Part shown: positions 35,650 to 44,024 of the stretch, one piece after another
How the letters are laid out: each line of letters opens with the position of its first letter
Position numbering within the stretch: position 1 is the first letter of the stretch
NCBI GenBank assembly: GCA_030678995.1
Contig: JAUXTQ010000051.1
Span: 42,642-106,641, forward strand
Direction of reading: 5' to 3'
From: Caulobacter sp.
GTDB lineage: Bacteria; Pseudomonadota; Alphaproteobacteria; Caulobacterales; Caulobacteraceae
Length of the DNA: 64,000 nucleotides
Notes under the pieces: model-generated
The model's input: the letters and a program-made list of their open reading frames with translations, nothing else
What the model was told of the DNA's origin: nothing
Databases searched by the model: none
Position numbers and translations under genes: made by a program

Positions 35650-36657
35650 TCAGCCGCCGAGCAGCTTGGCCGCTCTCGGCGCGAAATAGCTGATCACGCC
35701 CGCGCAGCCGGCTCGCTTGAAGGCGGTCAGGCTTTCGAGGATGGCGCGCTCCTCGTCGATCCAGCCGTTTTGCGCCGCGGCCATGATCATGGCGTACTCG
35801 CCGCTGACCTGAAAGGCGAAGGTCGGCATCGAGAATTCCGTCACAACCCGCTGAATTATATCGAGATAGGGCATGCCCGGCTTGACCATGACCATGTCCG
35901 CGCCCTCGGCGATGTCGAGGGCCACCTCGCGCAGGGCCTCGTCGCTGTTGGCCGGGTCCTGCTGGTAGGTCTTCTTGTCGGAGGGGCCGAGGCTTCCGAG
36001 CTTGCCCGAGCCGATCGCGTCGCGGTAGGGGCCGTAGAAGGCCGAGGCGTACTTTGCGGCGTAGGACATGATCATGGTGTTCTGGAATCCTTCGGATTCC
36101 AGCGCCGCGCGGATGATCCCGATCCGACCGTCCATCATGTCCGACGGCGCGAGGATGTCGCAGCCGGCGCGGGTCTGCACCAGGGCCTGCTCAACCAGCT
36201 TCTCGATGGTCGCGTCGTTGGCGATGTCGCCGTTCACGATCAGGCCGTCGTGGCCGTGGTCGGTGAAGGGATCCAGCGCCACGTCGCACATGATCCCGAC
36301 CTCTGGCGCGGCCTCCTTCATGGCTTTCACCGCGCGGCAGATGACCCCGTCAGGATCAGCCGCCCGCGAGCCCGTCGCGTCTTTCGTGGCCCCGTCGATG
36401 TAGGGGAAGATGGCGATCGCCGGGATGCCCAGGTCGCGCGCCTCGACGGCGGCCCTGGCGCAGTCGGCGACCGACAGCCGCTCGATCCCCGGCATGGAGG
36501 CGACCGGGATGCGGCCTTCTCCCTCGTGCACGACCATCGACCAGATCAGGTCGGCCGGGGTGACCACGCTTTCGCGGACGAGCCGGCGGCTCCAGTCAGC
36601 CTGGCGCAGGCGGCGCAGGCGGGTGGCGGGGTAGGGGGCAAGGGGCGCTACGGTCAT
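35650..36657 (-). CDS. hemB: Delta-aminolevulinic acid dehydratase (porphobilinogen synthase)
   Basis: Condenses two 5-aminolevulinate molecules in haem synthesis; works directly after HemA, encoded at 42194. Schiff-base lysines are in SYAAKYASAFYGP and MVKPGMPYLD. The metal site reads DVALDPFTDHGHDG, with Asp/Ala where Zn-type enzymes have three cysteines, so this is the Mg-dependent class. ATG 36657 overlaps the upstream membrane-protein stop (ATGA). 335 aa is normal. Confidence 0.96.
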   Translation of the reverse strand: MTVAPLAPYPATRLRRLRQADWSRRLVRESVVTPADLIWSMVVHEGEGRIPVASMPGIERLSVADCARAAVEARDLGIPAIAIFPYIDGATKDATGSRAADPDGVICRAVKAMKEAAPEVGIMCDVALDPFTDHGHDGLIVNGDIANDATIEKLVEQALVQTRAGCDILAPSDMMDGRIGIIRAALESEGFQNTMIMSYAAKYASAFYGPYRDAIGSGKLGSLGPSDKKTYQQDPANSDEALREVALDIAEGADMVMVKPGMPYLDIIQRVVTEFSMPTFAFQVSGEYAMIMAAAQNGWIDEERAILESLTAFKRAGCAGVISYFAPRAAKLLGG

Positions 36658-37133
36658 TTGCGGGCGGTCTGACCCATCGAATGCGACGTGGCAAGCCGCA
36701 CGAAGCCGATCGTCGAGGCGATGACCATCCAGAGCGCGCCGAACAGGGCCGTTCCGCCGCAGATCGTGGCGGCGATAACCACCAGCGGCGTGATCCGCAG
36801 GCCGCTCACGTCGAAATGTCGCCCCCACAGGTCGATCTGCGCGACCGTGTCGGCCGGGGCGGCGTCGTGCAGCTGGTTTCCGGCCGCGGCCAGGGTGGCG
36901 ACAAGGCCGGCGATGATGGTCACCGCGATGCAGGCGACACCGATCCAGAAGATGCGGATCTGGAAGCGGAAATGGCGGGAGAGGTCCTCGGTCCCAGCGT
37001 CATGAAGCACATAGGCGATGACGGCCGCCACCAGGGCGGTGGTCCCGGCGAAGAAGATCGACACGCCAAGCAGCCCGTAGGCCAGGAGCGCCAGGTTGCG
37101 TTCGGCCTCGGTTCGAAGGAGTCCGGCGGGCAT
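36654..37133 (-). CDS. Membrane protein of unknown function upstream of hemB
   Basis: A protein of about 159 aa with three hydrophobic helices (about residues 16-45, 62-88 and 115-145) and a short cytoplasmic tail. It resembles DUF4870-like small membrane proteins but I cannot name the family firmly. The stop overlaps the hemB ATG, so expression is coupled. GTG 37142 three codons upstream is an alternative start. Confidence 0.7.
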   Translation of the reverse strand: MPAGLLRTEAERNLALLAYGLLGVSIFFAGTTALVAAVIAYVLHDAGTEDLSRHFRFQIRIFWIGVACIAVTIIAGLVATLAAAGNQLHDAAPADTVAQIDLWGRHFDVSGLRITPLVVIAATICGGTALFGALWMVIASTIGFVRLATSHSMGQTARK

Positions 37134-37248
37134 GATGATCACGTCTTTCTGCGCGGTCGCGGTCGTTGACAGGGTGCGCCGTGGGCGTCAGGTCATCAAC
37201 CCGCTACAACCGGGACAGAGGCCTGCCCCGAAGGAGACGAAAACGCGC

Positions 37249-38388
37249 ATGGACTTTTCCCTTTCCGACGATCAGCGCGCGATCCAGGAGATGGCCCAGG
37301 CCTTCGCGCGGGAAGAACTCGCCCCGCATTCGGCCAAATGGGACGAGGACAGCCACTTCCCGATCGACGTGATGCGCGCGGCGGCGGCGCTGGGTTTCGC
37401 CGGCATCTATGTCCAGGACGACGTCGGCGGCTCGGCCCTCACGCGTCTTGACGCCTCGATCATCTTCGAGGCCCTCAGCTACGGCGACGTCTCGACCGCC
37501 GCCTACATGACCATCCACAACATGGCCTCCTGGATGATCGACCGGTTCGGCTCGGACGACCTGCGTGGGCGGTATCTGCCACGCCTGACGACCATGGAGC
37601 TGATCGCCAGTTATTGCCTGACCGAGCCGGGTTCGGGCTCCGACGCCGCCTCCATGCGCACGACGGCGAAGAAGGACGGCGAGCATTACGTCCTGAATGG
37701 CTCCAAGGCGTTCATCAGCGGCGGCGGGGTGTCGGACGTCTATGTGGTCATGGCCCGCAGCGGCGAGCCCGGCGCCAAGGGCGTTTCGGCCTTCGTCGTC
37801 GAGAAGGGGACGCCGGGCCTCAGCTTCGGCGCCAACGAGCGCAAGATGGGCTGGAAGTCGCAGCCGACCGCCCAGGTCAACTTCGACGGCGTGCGGGTGC
37901 ACGAGTCCAACCGCATCGGCGGGGAGGGCGAGGGTTTCCGCTTCGCCATGATGGGGCTGGACGGCGGGCGGTTGAACATCGCGTCCTGCTCCCTCGGCGG
38001 CGCGGCCTTCGCCCTCGACACGGCCAAAGCCTACATGGAGGCCCGCAACCAGTTCGGCCGGCCGCTGAAGGACTTCCAGGCCCTGCAGTTCAAGATCGCC
38101 GACATGGCCACCGAGCTGGAGGCCGCCCGGCTGATGGTCCGCCGGGCCGCGGACGCCCTGGACAAGCGCGATCCCGAGGCGACCAAGCTGTGCGCCATGG
38201 CCAAGCGCTTCGCCACCGACGCCGGCTTCTCGGTGGCTAACGAGGCCCTGCAGCTGCACGGCGGCTACGGCTACCTGCAGGACTATCCGCTGGAACGCGT
38301 CGTCCGCGACCTGCGCGTCCACCAGATCCTCGAAGGGACCAACGAGATCATGCGCGTGATCATTAGCCGGGAGCTGTTCCGCCAGTGA
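37249..38388 (+). CDS. Acyl-CoA dehydrogenase, probably isobutyryl-CoA dehydrogenase
   Basis: A 379-aa FAD enzyme. Signatures are YCLTEPGSGSDAASMRTTA (FAD/substrate loop), RNQFGRPLKDFQALQFKIADM and the catalytic Glu in HQILEGTNEIMRVII near the C-terminus. The next genes encode hydroxyisobutyryl-CoA hydrolase and hydroxyisobutyrate dehydrogenase, which makes isobutyryl-CoA (valine catabolism) the likely substrate. AAGGAGA precedes ATG 37249. It overlaps the next gene by 4 bases (GTGA). Confidence 0.92.
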   Translation: MDFSLSDDQRAIQEMAQAFAREELAPHSAKWDEDSHFPIDVMRAAAALGFAGIYVQDDVGGSALTRLDASIIFEALSYGDVSTAAYMTIHNMASWMIDRFGSDDLRGRYLPRLTTMELIASYCLTEPGSGSDAASMRTTAKKDGEHYVLNGSKAFISGGGVSDVYVVMARSGEPGAKGVSAFVVEKGTPGLSFGANERKMGWKSQPTAQVNFDGVRVHESNRIGGEGEGFRFAMMGLDGGRLNIASCSLGGAAFALDTAKAYMEARNQFGRPLKDFQALQFKIADMATELEAARLMVRRAADALDKRDPEATKLCAMAKRFATDAGFSVANEALQLHGGYGYLQDYPLERVVRDLRVHQILEGTNEIMRVIISRELFRQ

Positions 38389-39437
38389 CCGACGAACCCG
38401 AAGTCCTCTGCCGCATCGAGTCCGGCGTCGGCCACATCACGCTCAACCGGCCCAAAGCCTTGCACGCCCTGACCCAGGGCATGTGCGACGCCATGATCGC
38501 CGCCCTGCGGGCCTGGAAGGCCGACGACGCGGTCCGCTGCATCCTGATCGACCATTCCGGCGAGCGCGGCTTCTGCGCCGGCGGGGACATCCGCATGCTG
38601 GCCGAGAGCGGGGCGGGGGACGCGGTCGAGGCACGGCGGTTCTTCCACACCGAGTACCAGCTCAACCACCTGCTGTTCGTCTATCCCAAGCCGGTCGTGG
38701 CGCTGATGGACGGGGTGACCATGGGCGGCGGGGTCGGCCTGGCCATGCCTTCGGCGGTGCGCATCGCCACCGAGCGGACCACCTACGCCATGCCCGAGAC
38801 CGGCATCGGCCTGTTCCCGGACGTCGGCGGCGGCTGGTTCCTGCCGCGGCTGCCGGGCAGCGCGGGCCTGTGGCTGGCCCTGACGGGCGCGCGGATCAAG
38901 GCGGCGGACTGCTGCGCCCTGGGCATCGCCACCCATTACATGCCGTCGGACAGGACCGAGGCCTTCAAGGCGGCCCTGATGGCCCATCCGGACAGCCTGG
39001 TCGGCGCCCTGGCGGCGTCGATCGAGGACCCCGGCCTCGCCCCGCTCGCCGCGCACCAGGCCGACATCGACCGGCTGTTTTCCGGCGACAGCGTCGAGGC
39101 CATCCTGGCCAACCTGGAGGTCGAGCCCGGCGAATGGGCGGCCGCCCAGCTCGCCACCCTGAGGACCAAGTCGCCGCAGACCCTGAAGGTCGCCTTCCGC
39201 CAGCTGCGCACCGGCGCGGCGCTGGACGACTTCGCCGCCAACATGGCCATGGAGTACCGCATCGGCTCGCGGGTGGTGCGGCTGCACGACTTTCTTGAGG
39301 GCGTGCGGGCGGTGATCATCGACAAGGACAACGCGCCCCGCTGGAACCCGGCCACCGTCGAGGACGTGTCCGACGCGGCTCTGGCTGACATCTTCGCGCC
39401 ACTTCCGGCTGCTGAAGAATGGACGCCGCTGACTTGA
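38385..39437 (+). CDS. 3-hydroxyisobutyryl-CoA hydrolase (crotonase superfamily)
   Basis: A 350-aa HIBCH-type protein. The oxyanion motif GFCAGGDIRMLA, MDGVTMGGGVGLAM and the catalytic Glu region AMPETGIGLFPDVGGGWFLPRL distinguish it from ordinary enoyl-CoA hydratases, as does its length. Releases 3-hydroxyisobutyrate from its CoA ester, feeding MmsB at 41066. No enoyl-CoA hydratase for the intervening step is in the operon. Starts at GTG coupled to the dehydrogenase. Confidence 0.92.
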   Translation: MTDEPEVLCRIESGVGHITLNRPKALHALTQGMCDAMIAALRAWKADDAVRCILIDHSGERGFCAGGDIRMLAESGAGDAVEARRFFHTEYQLNHLLFVYPKPVVALMDGVTMGGGVGLAMPSAVRIATERTTYAMPETGIGLFPDVGGGWFLPRLPGSAGLWLALTGARIKAADCCALGIATHYMPSDRTEAFKAALMAHPDSLVGALAASIEDPGLAPLAAHQADIDRLFSGDSVEAILANLEVEPGEWAAAQLATLRTKSPQTLKVAFRQLRTGAALDDFAANMAMEYRIGSRVVRLHDFLEGVRAVIIDKDNAPRWNPATVEDVSDAALADIFAPLPAAEEWTPLT

Positions 39438-39490
39438 GGCCGGAACCGGCGTAGAAAAACCGCCGGGTCGGGGAAGACACGAATTTGGGG

Positions 39491-40306
39491 ATGACAACGC
39501 CTATGAAGACCCACGCCCGCTGGCTGGCCCTCGCGGCCGTCCTGGCGCTCGCCGCCTGCGAGACCGTTCCGCCGCCGCCGCCCCCGCCGCCCGCTGACGC
39601 GCCGGTCAGGCTGCCGACCTTTCTTGCCGTCGCCCTGGCCGACACCAATCGTCCCGAGGCCGACCGCGCCCGCGACGTCGCCCGCAAGCCCGGCGAGGTG
39701 CTGCTGTTCGCCGGCCTGAAACCGGGCATGAAGGTCGTCGACCTGATTCCTGGGACCGGCTATTTCACCCGCATCTTCTCCAAGGCCGTCGGGGCCGGCG
39801 GTCGGGTCTACGCCTATGTCCCCGACGAGCTGACGGCCATCGCCAAGGGTCGCCCGCCGTCCGTGGCGGCCTTCGCCGGCAAGCCGCCCTATGCCAACAC
39901 CCGGATGATCCTGCGGACCCTTCCGGCCTTTTCCGCGCCGGAGAAGGTGGACATGGTCTTCACCGCCCAGAACTACCACGACATGCACCTGGCATTCATG
40001 GGCCCGGCGGACCTGTCGGTGGTCAACCGGCGGATCTTCGCCTCGCTGAAGCCGGGCGGCGTCTACATCATCATCGACCATTCGGCGAAGCCGGGCTCGG
40101 GCCTGCGCGACACCGACACCCTGCACCGCATCGACGCGGCGCTGGTGCGCAAGGAAGTCGAGGCCGCAGGATTCGTCTTCGAGGGCGAGACCCGCGTTCT
40201 GCGCAATCCGCGCGATCCGCTGACCGCCAACGTCTTCGACGCCTCGATCCGGGGCAAGACCGACCAGTTCGTCTACAGGTTCCGCAAACCGAGGAGCGCC
40301 CGCTGA
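39491..40306 (+). CDS. Lipoprotein with a class I SAM-methyltransferase-like domain
   Basis: A 271-aa protein. Its signal peptide has a lipobox ending at Cys23 (LAAC), followed by a Pro-rich linker (PPPPPPPPAD). A Rossmann methyltransferase-like domain follows: motif I appears as VVDLIPGTGYFTRIF (about 83-97), then VDMVFTAQNYHDMH and LKPGGVYIIIDH. It is about 50 percent similar by eye to the next gene, so the two are tandem duplicates. Membrane anchoring outside the cytoplasm is odd because SAM is not known to be available there. It may bind another ligand. ATG 39503 is an alternative start. Confidence 0.82.
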   Translation: MTTPMKTHARWLALAAVLALAACETVPPPPPPPPADAPVRLPTFLAVALADTNRPEADRARDVARKPGEVLLFAGLKPGMKVVDLIPGTGYFTRIFSKAVGAGGRVYAYVPDELTAIAKGRPPSVAAFAGKPPYANTRMILRTLPAFSAPEKVDMVFTAQNYHDMHLAFMGPADLSVVNRRIFASLKPGGVYIIIDHSAKPGSGLRDTDTLHRIDAALVRKEVEAAGFVFEGETRVLRNPRDPLTANVFDASIRGKTDQFVYRFRKPRSAR

Positions 40307-41061
40307 TGTCTTTCAGGTTTACCGCCCCGCTGGCCGGGATTGTGGCCATCGTCCTGTCCGCTGCCGCGATGGCCGCGGACATCCCCGCCAACATCGCCGC
40401 CGCCGTCGCCAATCCGGCCCGGCCGGAGGCGCAGCGCGAACGCGATGCCTCCCGCCACCCGGCCGAGCTCCTCGCCTTCGCCGGCGTGCAGCCGGGCGAC
40501 AAGGTCGGCGACTTCTTGATGGGCGGCGGCTATTTCACGCGCATCTTCTCGGGAGCCGTCGGGCCGACGGGTAAAGTCTACGGCTATCAGGCCGCCGAGT
40601 TCGTCAGCTTCATGAGCGACTATGCCAAGTGGCAGGACGACACGGTCGCCTTCGCGCCAAACATCGCTCCGGTCCGCTCGTCGCTGGCGGCCATCACCTT
40701 CCCCGAGCCGCTGGACCTGATCTTCACGGCCCAGAACTACCACGACCTGCATCTGGGCCGGGCCACCCCCGAACAGATCGCGGCGATCAACAAGCAGCTG
40801 TTCGACGCGCTCAAGCCGGGCGGCGTGCTGCTGGTCATCGACCACTACGCAACCGACGGCTCAGGCGACTCCCAGTCCAACAAGCTGCACCGGATCGACA
40901 TCGCCATGGTCAAGGCCGAGCTGATCGCCGCCGGCTTCGTGCTTGAGGCCGAAAGCGACATCCTGCGCAACCCCGCCGACCCACGCACCGCCAGCGTCTT
41001 CGACGCCTCGATCCGCGGCAAGAGCGACCAGTTCGTCCTGAAGTTCCGCAAGCCGGCCTGA
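40306..41061 (+). CDS. Exported methyltransferase-like protein, tandem paralogue
   Basis: A 251-aa protein with an ordinary signal peptide (cleavage after AAAMAA, about residue 24) rather than a lipobox. The body parallels the preceding gene: RDASRHPAELLAFAGVQPGD, a modified motif I (VGDFLMGGGYFTRIF, with Gly-Gly-Gly), FTAQNYHDLHLG, LKPGGVLLVIDH and FDASIRGKSDQFVLKFRKP. ATG shares a base with the preceding TGA. It sits inside the valine operon between the hydrolase and mmsB. Confidence 0.82.
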   Translation: MSFRFTAPLAGIVAIVLSAAAMAADIPANIAAAVANPARPEAQRERDASRHPAELLAFAGVQPGDKVGDFLMGGGYFTRIFSGAVGPTGKVYGYQAAEFVSFMSDYAKWQDDTVAFAPNIAPVRSSLAAITFPEPLDLIFTAQNYHDLHLGRATPEQIAAINKQLFDALKPGGVLLVIDHYATDGSGDSQSNKLHRIDIAMVKAELIAAGFVLEAESDILRNPADPRTASVFDASIRGKSDQFVLKFRKPA

Positions 41062-41065
41062 CCTC

Positions 41066-41965
41066 ATGACGCGAATTGCCTTTATCGGTCTCGGCAACAT
41101 GGGGGCCGGGATGGCCGCCAACCAGGCGAAGGCCGGCCGCGAGGTCCTGGCCTTTGACCTGAGTTCAGCGGCGGTCGACAAGGCGGTGGCGGCAGGCTGC
41201 CGCCCCGCCTCAACGGTCGCGGAGGCGGTCGCGGGCGCTGACGCGGTGATCACCATGCTGCCCGCCGGACCTCACGTGCGCAGCGTCTACGGCGAGCAGG
41301 TGCTCAGCGCCGCGCCGACATCAGCCCTGCTGATCGACTGCTCGACCATCGATATCGACAGCGCCCGGGCCGTCGGCGAACAGGCGAAGGCGGGTGGCTT
41401 CCGCTTCGCCGACGCCCCGGTGAGCGGCGGCATCATGGCCGCCGAGGCCGGGACGCTGGCCTTCATGGTCGGCTGCGAGACAGCGGACTACCCGGCCTTC
41501 GAGGAAATCCTCCAGCCCATGGCCCGGGCGATCTTCCACGCCGGCGCCCCGGGGGCGGGCCAGGCGGCCAAGATCTGCAACAACATGCTGCTGGGCATCT
41601 CGATGATCGGGGTGTGCGAGGCCTTCGCCCTCGCCGAGAAGCTCGGTCTCGATCCCGAACGGTTTTTCGAGATCGGCTCGAAGTCGTCGGGCCAATGCTG
41701 GTCCCTGACCACCTACTGTCCCTGGCCGGGACCGGTGGAGACGGCGCCGTCCAACCGCAACTACGACGGCGGCTTCCTCTCGGCCCTGATGCTCAAGGAC
41801 CTGAAGCTGGCCCAGGAGGCCGCCGCGCGGGCAGGGGCCTCCACGCCCATGGGCGCCCAGGCCGAGGCGCTCTACGCCCTGTTCGACGGCCTGGGGTACG
41901 GCCAGAAGGACTTTTCGGCGATGCTGCAGATGTTCCGCGGACGGCTGGACGATCTGAAGGCCTGA
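41066..41965 (+). CDS. mmsB: 3-hydroxyisobutyrate dehydrogenase
   Basis: Oxidises 3-hydroxyisobutyrate to methylmalonate semialdehyde in valine catabolism. FIGLGNMGAGMAANQAKAG (NAD motif), APVSGGIMAAEAGTLAFMVG (substrate motif) and the catalytic Lys in GAGQAAKICNNMLLGISM are diagnostic, and the LGLDPERFFEIGSKSSGQCW stretch is typical of HIBADH rather than GarR. Starts five bases after the methyltransferase-like gene, so it belongs to the operon from 37249. Confidence 0.94.
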   Translation: MTRIAFIGLGNMGAGMAANQAKAGREVLAFDLSSAAVDKAVAAGCRPASTVAEAVAGADAVITMLPAGPHVRSVYGEQVLSAAPTSALLIDCSTIDIDSARAVGEQAKAGGFRFADAPVSGGIMAAEAGTLAFMVGCETADYPAFEEILQPMARAIFHAGAPGAGQAAKICNNMLLGISMIGVCEAFALAEKLGLDPERFFEIGSKSSGQCWSLTTYCPWPGPVETAPSNRNYDGGFLSALMLKDLKLAQEAAARAGASTPMGAQAEALYALFDGLGYGQKDFSAMLQMFRGRLDDLKA

Positions 41966-41974
41966 CCGCGTCAA

Positions 41975-41988
41975 TTGCGTTGAATCAA
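41975..41988. promoter_or_regulatory. Possible FNR/FixK-type box upstream of hemA
   Basis: TTGCGTTGAATCAA has the 14-base TTG-N8-CAA layout of FNR/FixK operators (ideal TTGAT-N4-ATCAA); the right half is perfect and the left deviates at two bases. One further base each side extends it to AATTG/CAATT. It lies 206 bases before the hemA start. Oxygen control of hemA by FnrL/FixK is known in other alphaproteobacteria. Confidence 0.35.
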
Positions 41989-42084
41989 TTCCCCACGGGC
42001 GCTGGCAGGTCATGCTGACCGCCATTACCTGAGAGCTGTTCGCGCAAGACTGACGGTGATTCACGTATTAGGTTGCCAGATGAA

Positions 42085-42186
42085 ACTCCCGTAAGTGGAC
42101 ACGGGAGTCCGGCGGTGCGAATAAGCCCGCCGAGCAGGAACAAGGGGCCGGTCGGGCGGGGCAATCCGCCGTGGATGACCGGGAGC
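42085..42186 (+). promoter_or_regulatory. Structured 5' leader of hemA overlapping the ribosome-binding site
   Basis: Three helices are readable: ACTCCCGT/ACGGGAGT (42085-42092 with 42101-42108), CGGCGG/CCGCCG (42110-42115 with 42127-42132) and GGCGG/CCGCC (42155-42159 with 42166-42170). The last is enclosed by CCGGTC/GACCGG (42148-42153 with 42177-42182). This outer helix takes the first bases of the Shine-Dalgarno GGGAG (42181-42185), so it could gate translation. It matches no riboswitch class I can recognise. Confidence 0.45.
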
Positions 42187-42193
42187 GTCGTCG

Positions 42194-43423
42194 ATGGATT
42201 ACAAGGCCGCATTTCGGAACGCCGTCGAGCAGGTTCGCGACGAAGGCCGGTACCGGGTATTCGCGGATCTGAAGCGCCACCGCGGCGCCTTCCCGCGCGC
42301 CACATGGACCCGTGATGACGGCGCCGAGCGCGAAATCATCGTCTGGTGTTCCAACGACTACCTCGGCCAGGGGCAGAACCCGGTCGTCGTCGACGCCATG
42401 CATGAAGCCATCGACGCCAACGGCACAGGCTCGGGCGGCACCCGCAACATCTCCGGCACGACCCATTTCCACGTCGAACTCGAGCGCGAGCTGGCCGACC
42501 TGCACGGCAAGGAGTCGGCGCTGCTGTTCACCTCCGGCTACGTCTCCAACGAGGCGACGCTATCGACGCTCTACAAGATCCTGCCCGGCCTGATCATCTT
42601 CTCCGACGAGCTGAACCACGCCTCGATGATCAGCGGCATTCGCAACGGCGGCGGCAAGCGGGTCATCTTCCGCCACAACGACCTGGCGCACCTCGAGCAA
42701 CTGCTGGCGGCTGCCGATCCCGACGCGCCCAAGCTGGTGGCGTTCGAGAGCGTCTATTCGATGGACGGCGATATCTCCGACATCCCGGGCACGGTGGCCC
42801 TGGCGAAAAAGTACGGCGCCATGACCTACATCGACGAGGTCCACGCGGTGGGCCTGTACGGTGAACGGGGCGGCGGCGTCTCCGAGCGCGACGGCGCCGC
42901 GGACGGGATCGACATTATCGAGGCGACGCTGGGCAAGGCTATCGGCTGCATGGGCGGTTACATCGCCGCCGACGCGGTGATCATCGACGCCATCCGCTCC
43001 TATGCCTCGGGCTTCATCTTCACCACCTCGCTGCCGCCGGCCCTGACCGCCGGCGCCCTGGCGTCGGTGCGCTGGCTCAAGGCGCACAACGAGGTCCGCG
43101 TGGCCCATCAGGAGCGCGCCGCGACCCTCAAGGCGATGATGAAGGCCGCCGGACTGCCGGTGATGGAAAGCTCGGTCAGCCACATCGTGCCGGTGATGGT
43201 CGGCGACGCCGTCCACTGCAAGATGGTCTCGGACATGCTGCTCGAGGACCACGGTATCTACGTCCAGCCGATCAATTTCCCGACCGTGCCGCGCGGCACC
43301 GAGCGCCTGCGCTTCACGCCCACCCCGTTCCACACCGACGACATGATGCGGGACCTGGTGAAGGCGATGGAGAATCTTTGGGCCCGGTGTAATATCGCCC
43401 GTATCGGCGGGTACGCCGCCTAG
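42194..43423 (+). CDS. hemA: 5-aminolevulinate synthase
   Basis: PLP enzyme joining glycine and succinyl-CoA, the Shemin-pathway entry to haem typical of alphaproteobacteria. Signatures: [43 protein letters not shown], the PLP Lys in [15 protein letters not shown] and a C-terminal [18 protein letters not shown]. 409 aa is normal. The start ATG follows a GGGAG partly enclosed in an RNA helix. Glycine from GlyA (44025) and PLP depending on PdxJ (9227) link it to other genes here. Confidence 0.96.
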   Translation: MDYKAAFRNAVEQVRDEGRYRVFADLKRHRGAFPRATWTRDDGAEREIIVWCSNDYLGQGQNPVVVDAMHEAIDANGTGSGGTRNISGTTHFHVELERELADLHGKESALLFTSGYVSNEATLSTLYKILPGLIIFSDELNHASMISGIRNGGGKRVIFRHNDLAHLEQLLAAADPDAPKLVAFESVYSMDGDISDIPGTVALAKKYGAMTYIDEVHAVGLYGERGGGVSERDGAADGIDIIEATLGKAIGCMGGYIAADAVIIDAIRSYASGFIFTTSLPPALTAGALASVRWLKAHNEVRVAHQERAATLKAMMKAAGLPVMESSVSHIVPVMVGDAVHCKMVSDMLLEDHGIYVQPINFPTVPRGTERLRFTPTPFHTDDMMRDLVKAMENLWARCNIARIGGYAA

Positions 43424-43429
43424 AAGGAC

Positions 43430-43858
43430 CTACGACCGCCGCCGAACGCCTTTTCCCAATCCGATCTTCTTGGCGAAGTCAGACCGACGCTGGGCATAGG
43501 CCGGCGCGACCATCGGGTAGTCCGGCGGCAGGCCCCATTTGCGGCGATAGTCCTCCGGACTCAACTCGAACCGCGAGCGCAGATAGCGCTTCAGCATCTT
43601 CAGTTTCGCGCCGTCCTCCAAGCAGACAATGTAGTCCTGCTGCACCGATCGCGAGACCGGCACGGCGGGCTTCTGCTTTTCATGCGAAGGCGGGGGCGCT
43701 TCGGACAGGCCGTTCAGAGAGCCGTGCACGGTGCGGATCAGATCGGGCAGGGCGGTCGCCGACACCGGGTTGCGACTCACGAAGGCCGCCACGATTTCGA
43801 CCGAGCAGGTCATCAGGTCCGTGCCGGACAGGTCCCCGTCGGCGGTCTGGTCCATCAT
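43430..43858 (-). CDS. MucR/Ros-family transcriptional regulator with altered zinc site
   Basis: A 142-aa MucR homologue. SVQQDYIVCLEDGAKLKMLK, then SPEDYRRKWGLPPDYPMVAPAYAQRRSDFAKKIGLGK, are family hallmarks. Ordinary members have Cys-x2-Asp/Cys then two His (KRHL..H); here the stretch reads LKRYLRSRFELS, so both histidines are replaced by Tyr and Arg while CLED remains. Classical zinc coordination looks impossible. The N-terminal oligomerisation region is present. It is convergent with hemA and divergent from glyA. In Caulobacter MucR proteins act with SciP/CtrA in cell-cycle control. Confidence 0.9.
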   Translation of the reverse strand: MMDQTADGDLSGTDLMTCSVEIVAAFVSRNPVSATALPDLIRTVHGSLNGLSEAPPPSHEKQKPAVPVSRSVQQDYIVCLEDGAKLKMLKRYLRSRFELSPEDYRRKWGLPPDYPMVAPAYAQRRSDFAKKIGLGKGVRRRS

Positions 43859-43957
43859 CGCCCGTACTCCTCACCCAAGGATGCGCCATCCGTCCCGGCC
43901 GACTGTCCAGTGTCGCCGGGTTCGACCTGCAACGCGCCCGGCGTCGCCGGGTTCCGA

Positions 43958-43985
43958 TTGATCATCACCGCATGATCGCTAAAGA
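43958..43985 (+). promoter_or_regulatory. Possible glyA promoter
   Basis: TTGATC at 43958-43963 and TAAAGA at 43980-43985 are separated by 16 bases. A GATCAT/ATGATC inverted repeat overlaps the spacer. The match to consensus is moderate and no experimental support exists. Confidence 0.3.
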
Positions 43986-43986
43986 G

Positions 43987-44002
43987 GGCGCGCCAGCGCG
44001 CC
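43987..44002. other. Perfect hairpin in the glyA leader
   Basis: GGCGCGC and GCGCGCC pair around a two-base loop, 23 bases before the glyA ATG and just upstream of its GGGAG ribosome-binding site. Confidence 0.5.
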
Positions 44003-44024
44003 GTAGCCAGCCGGGAGTAAGCCC

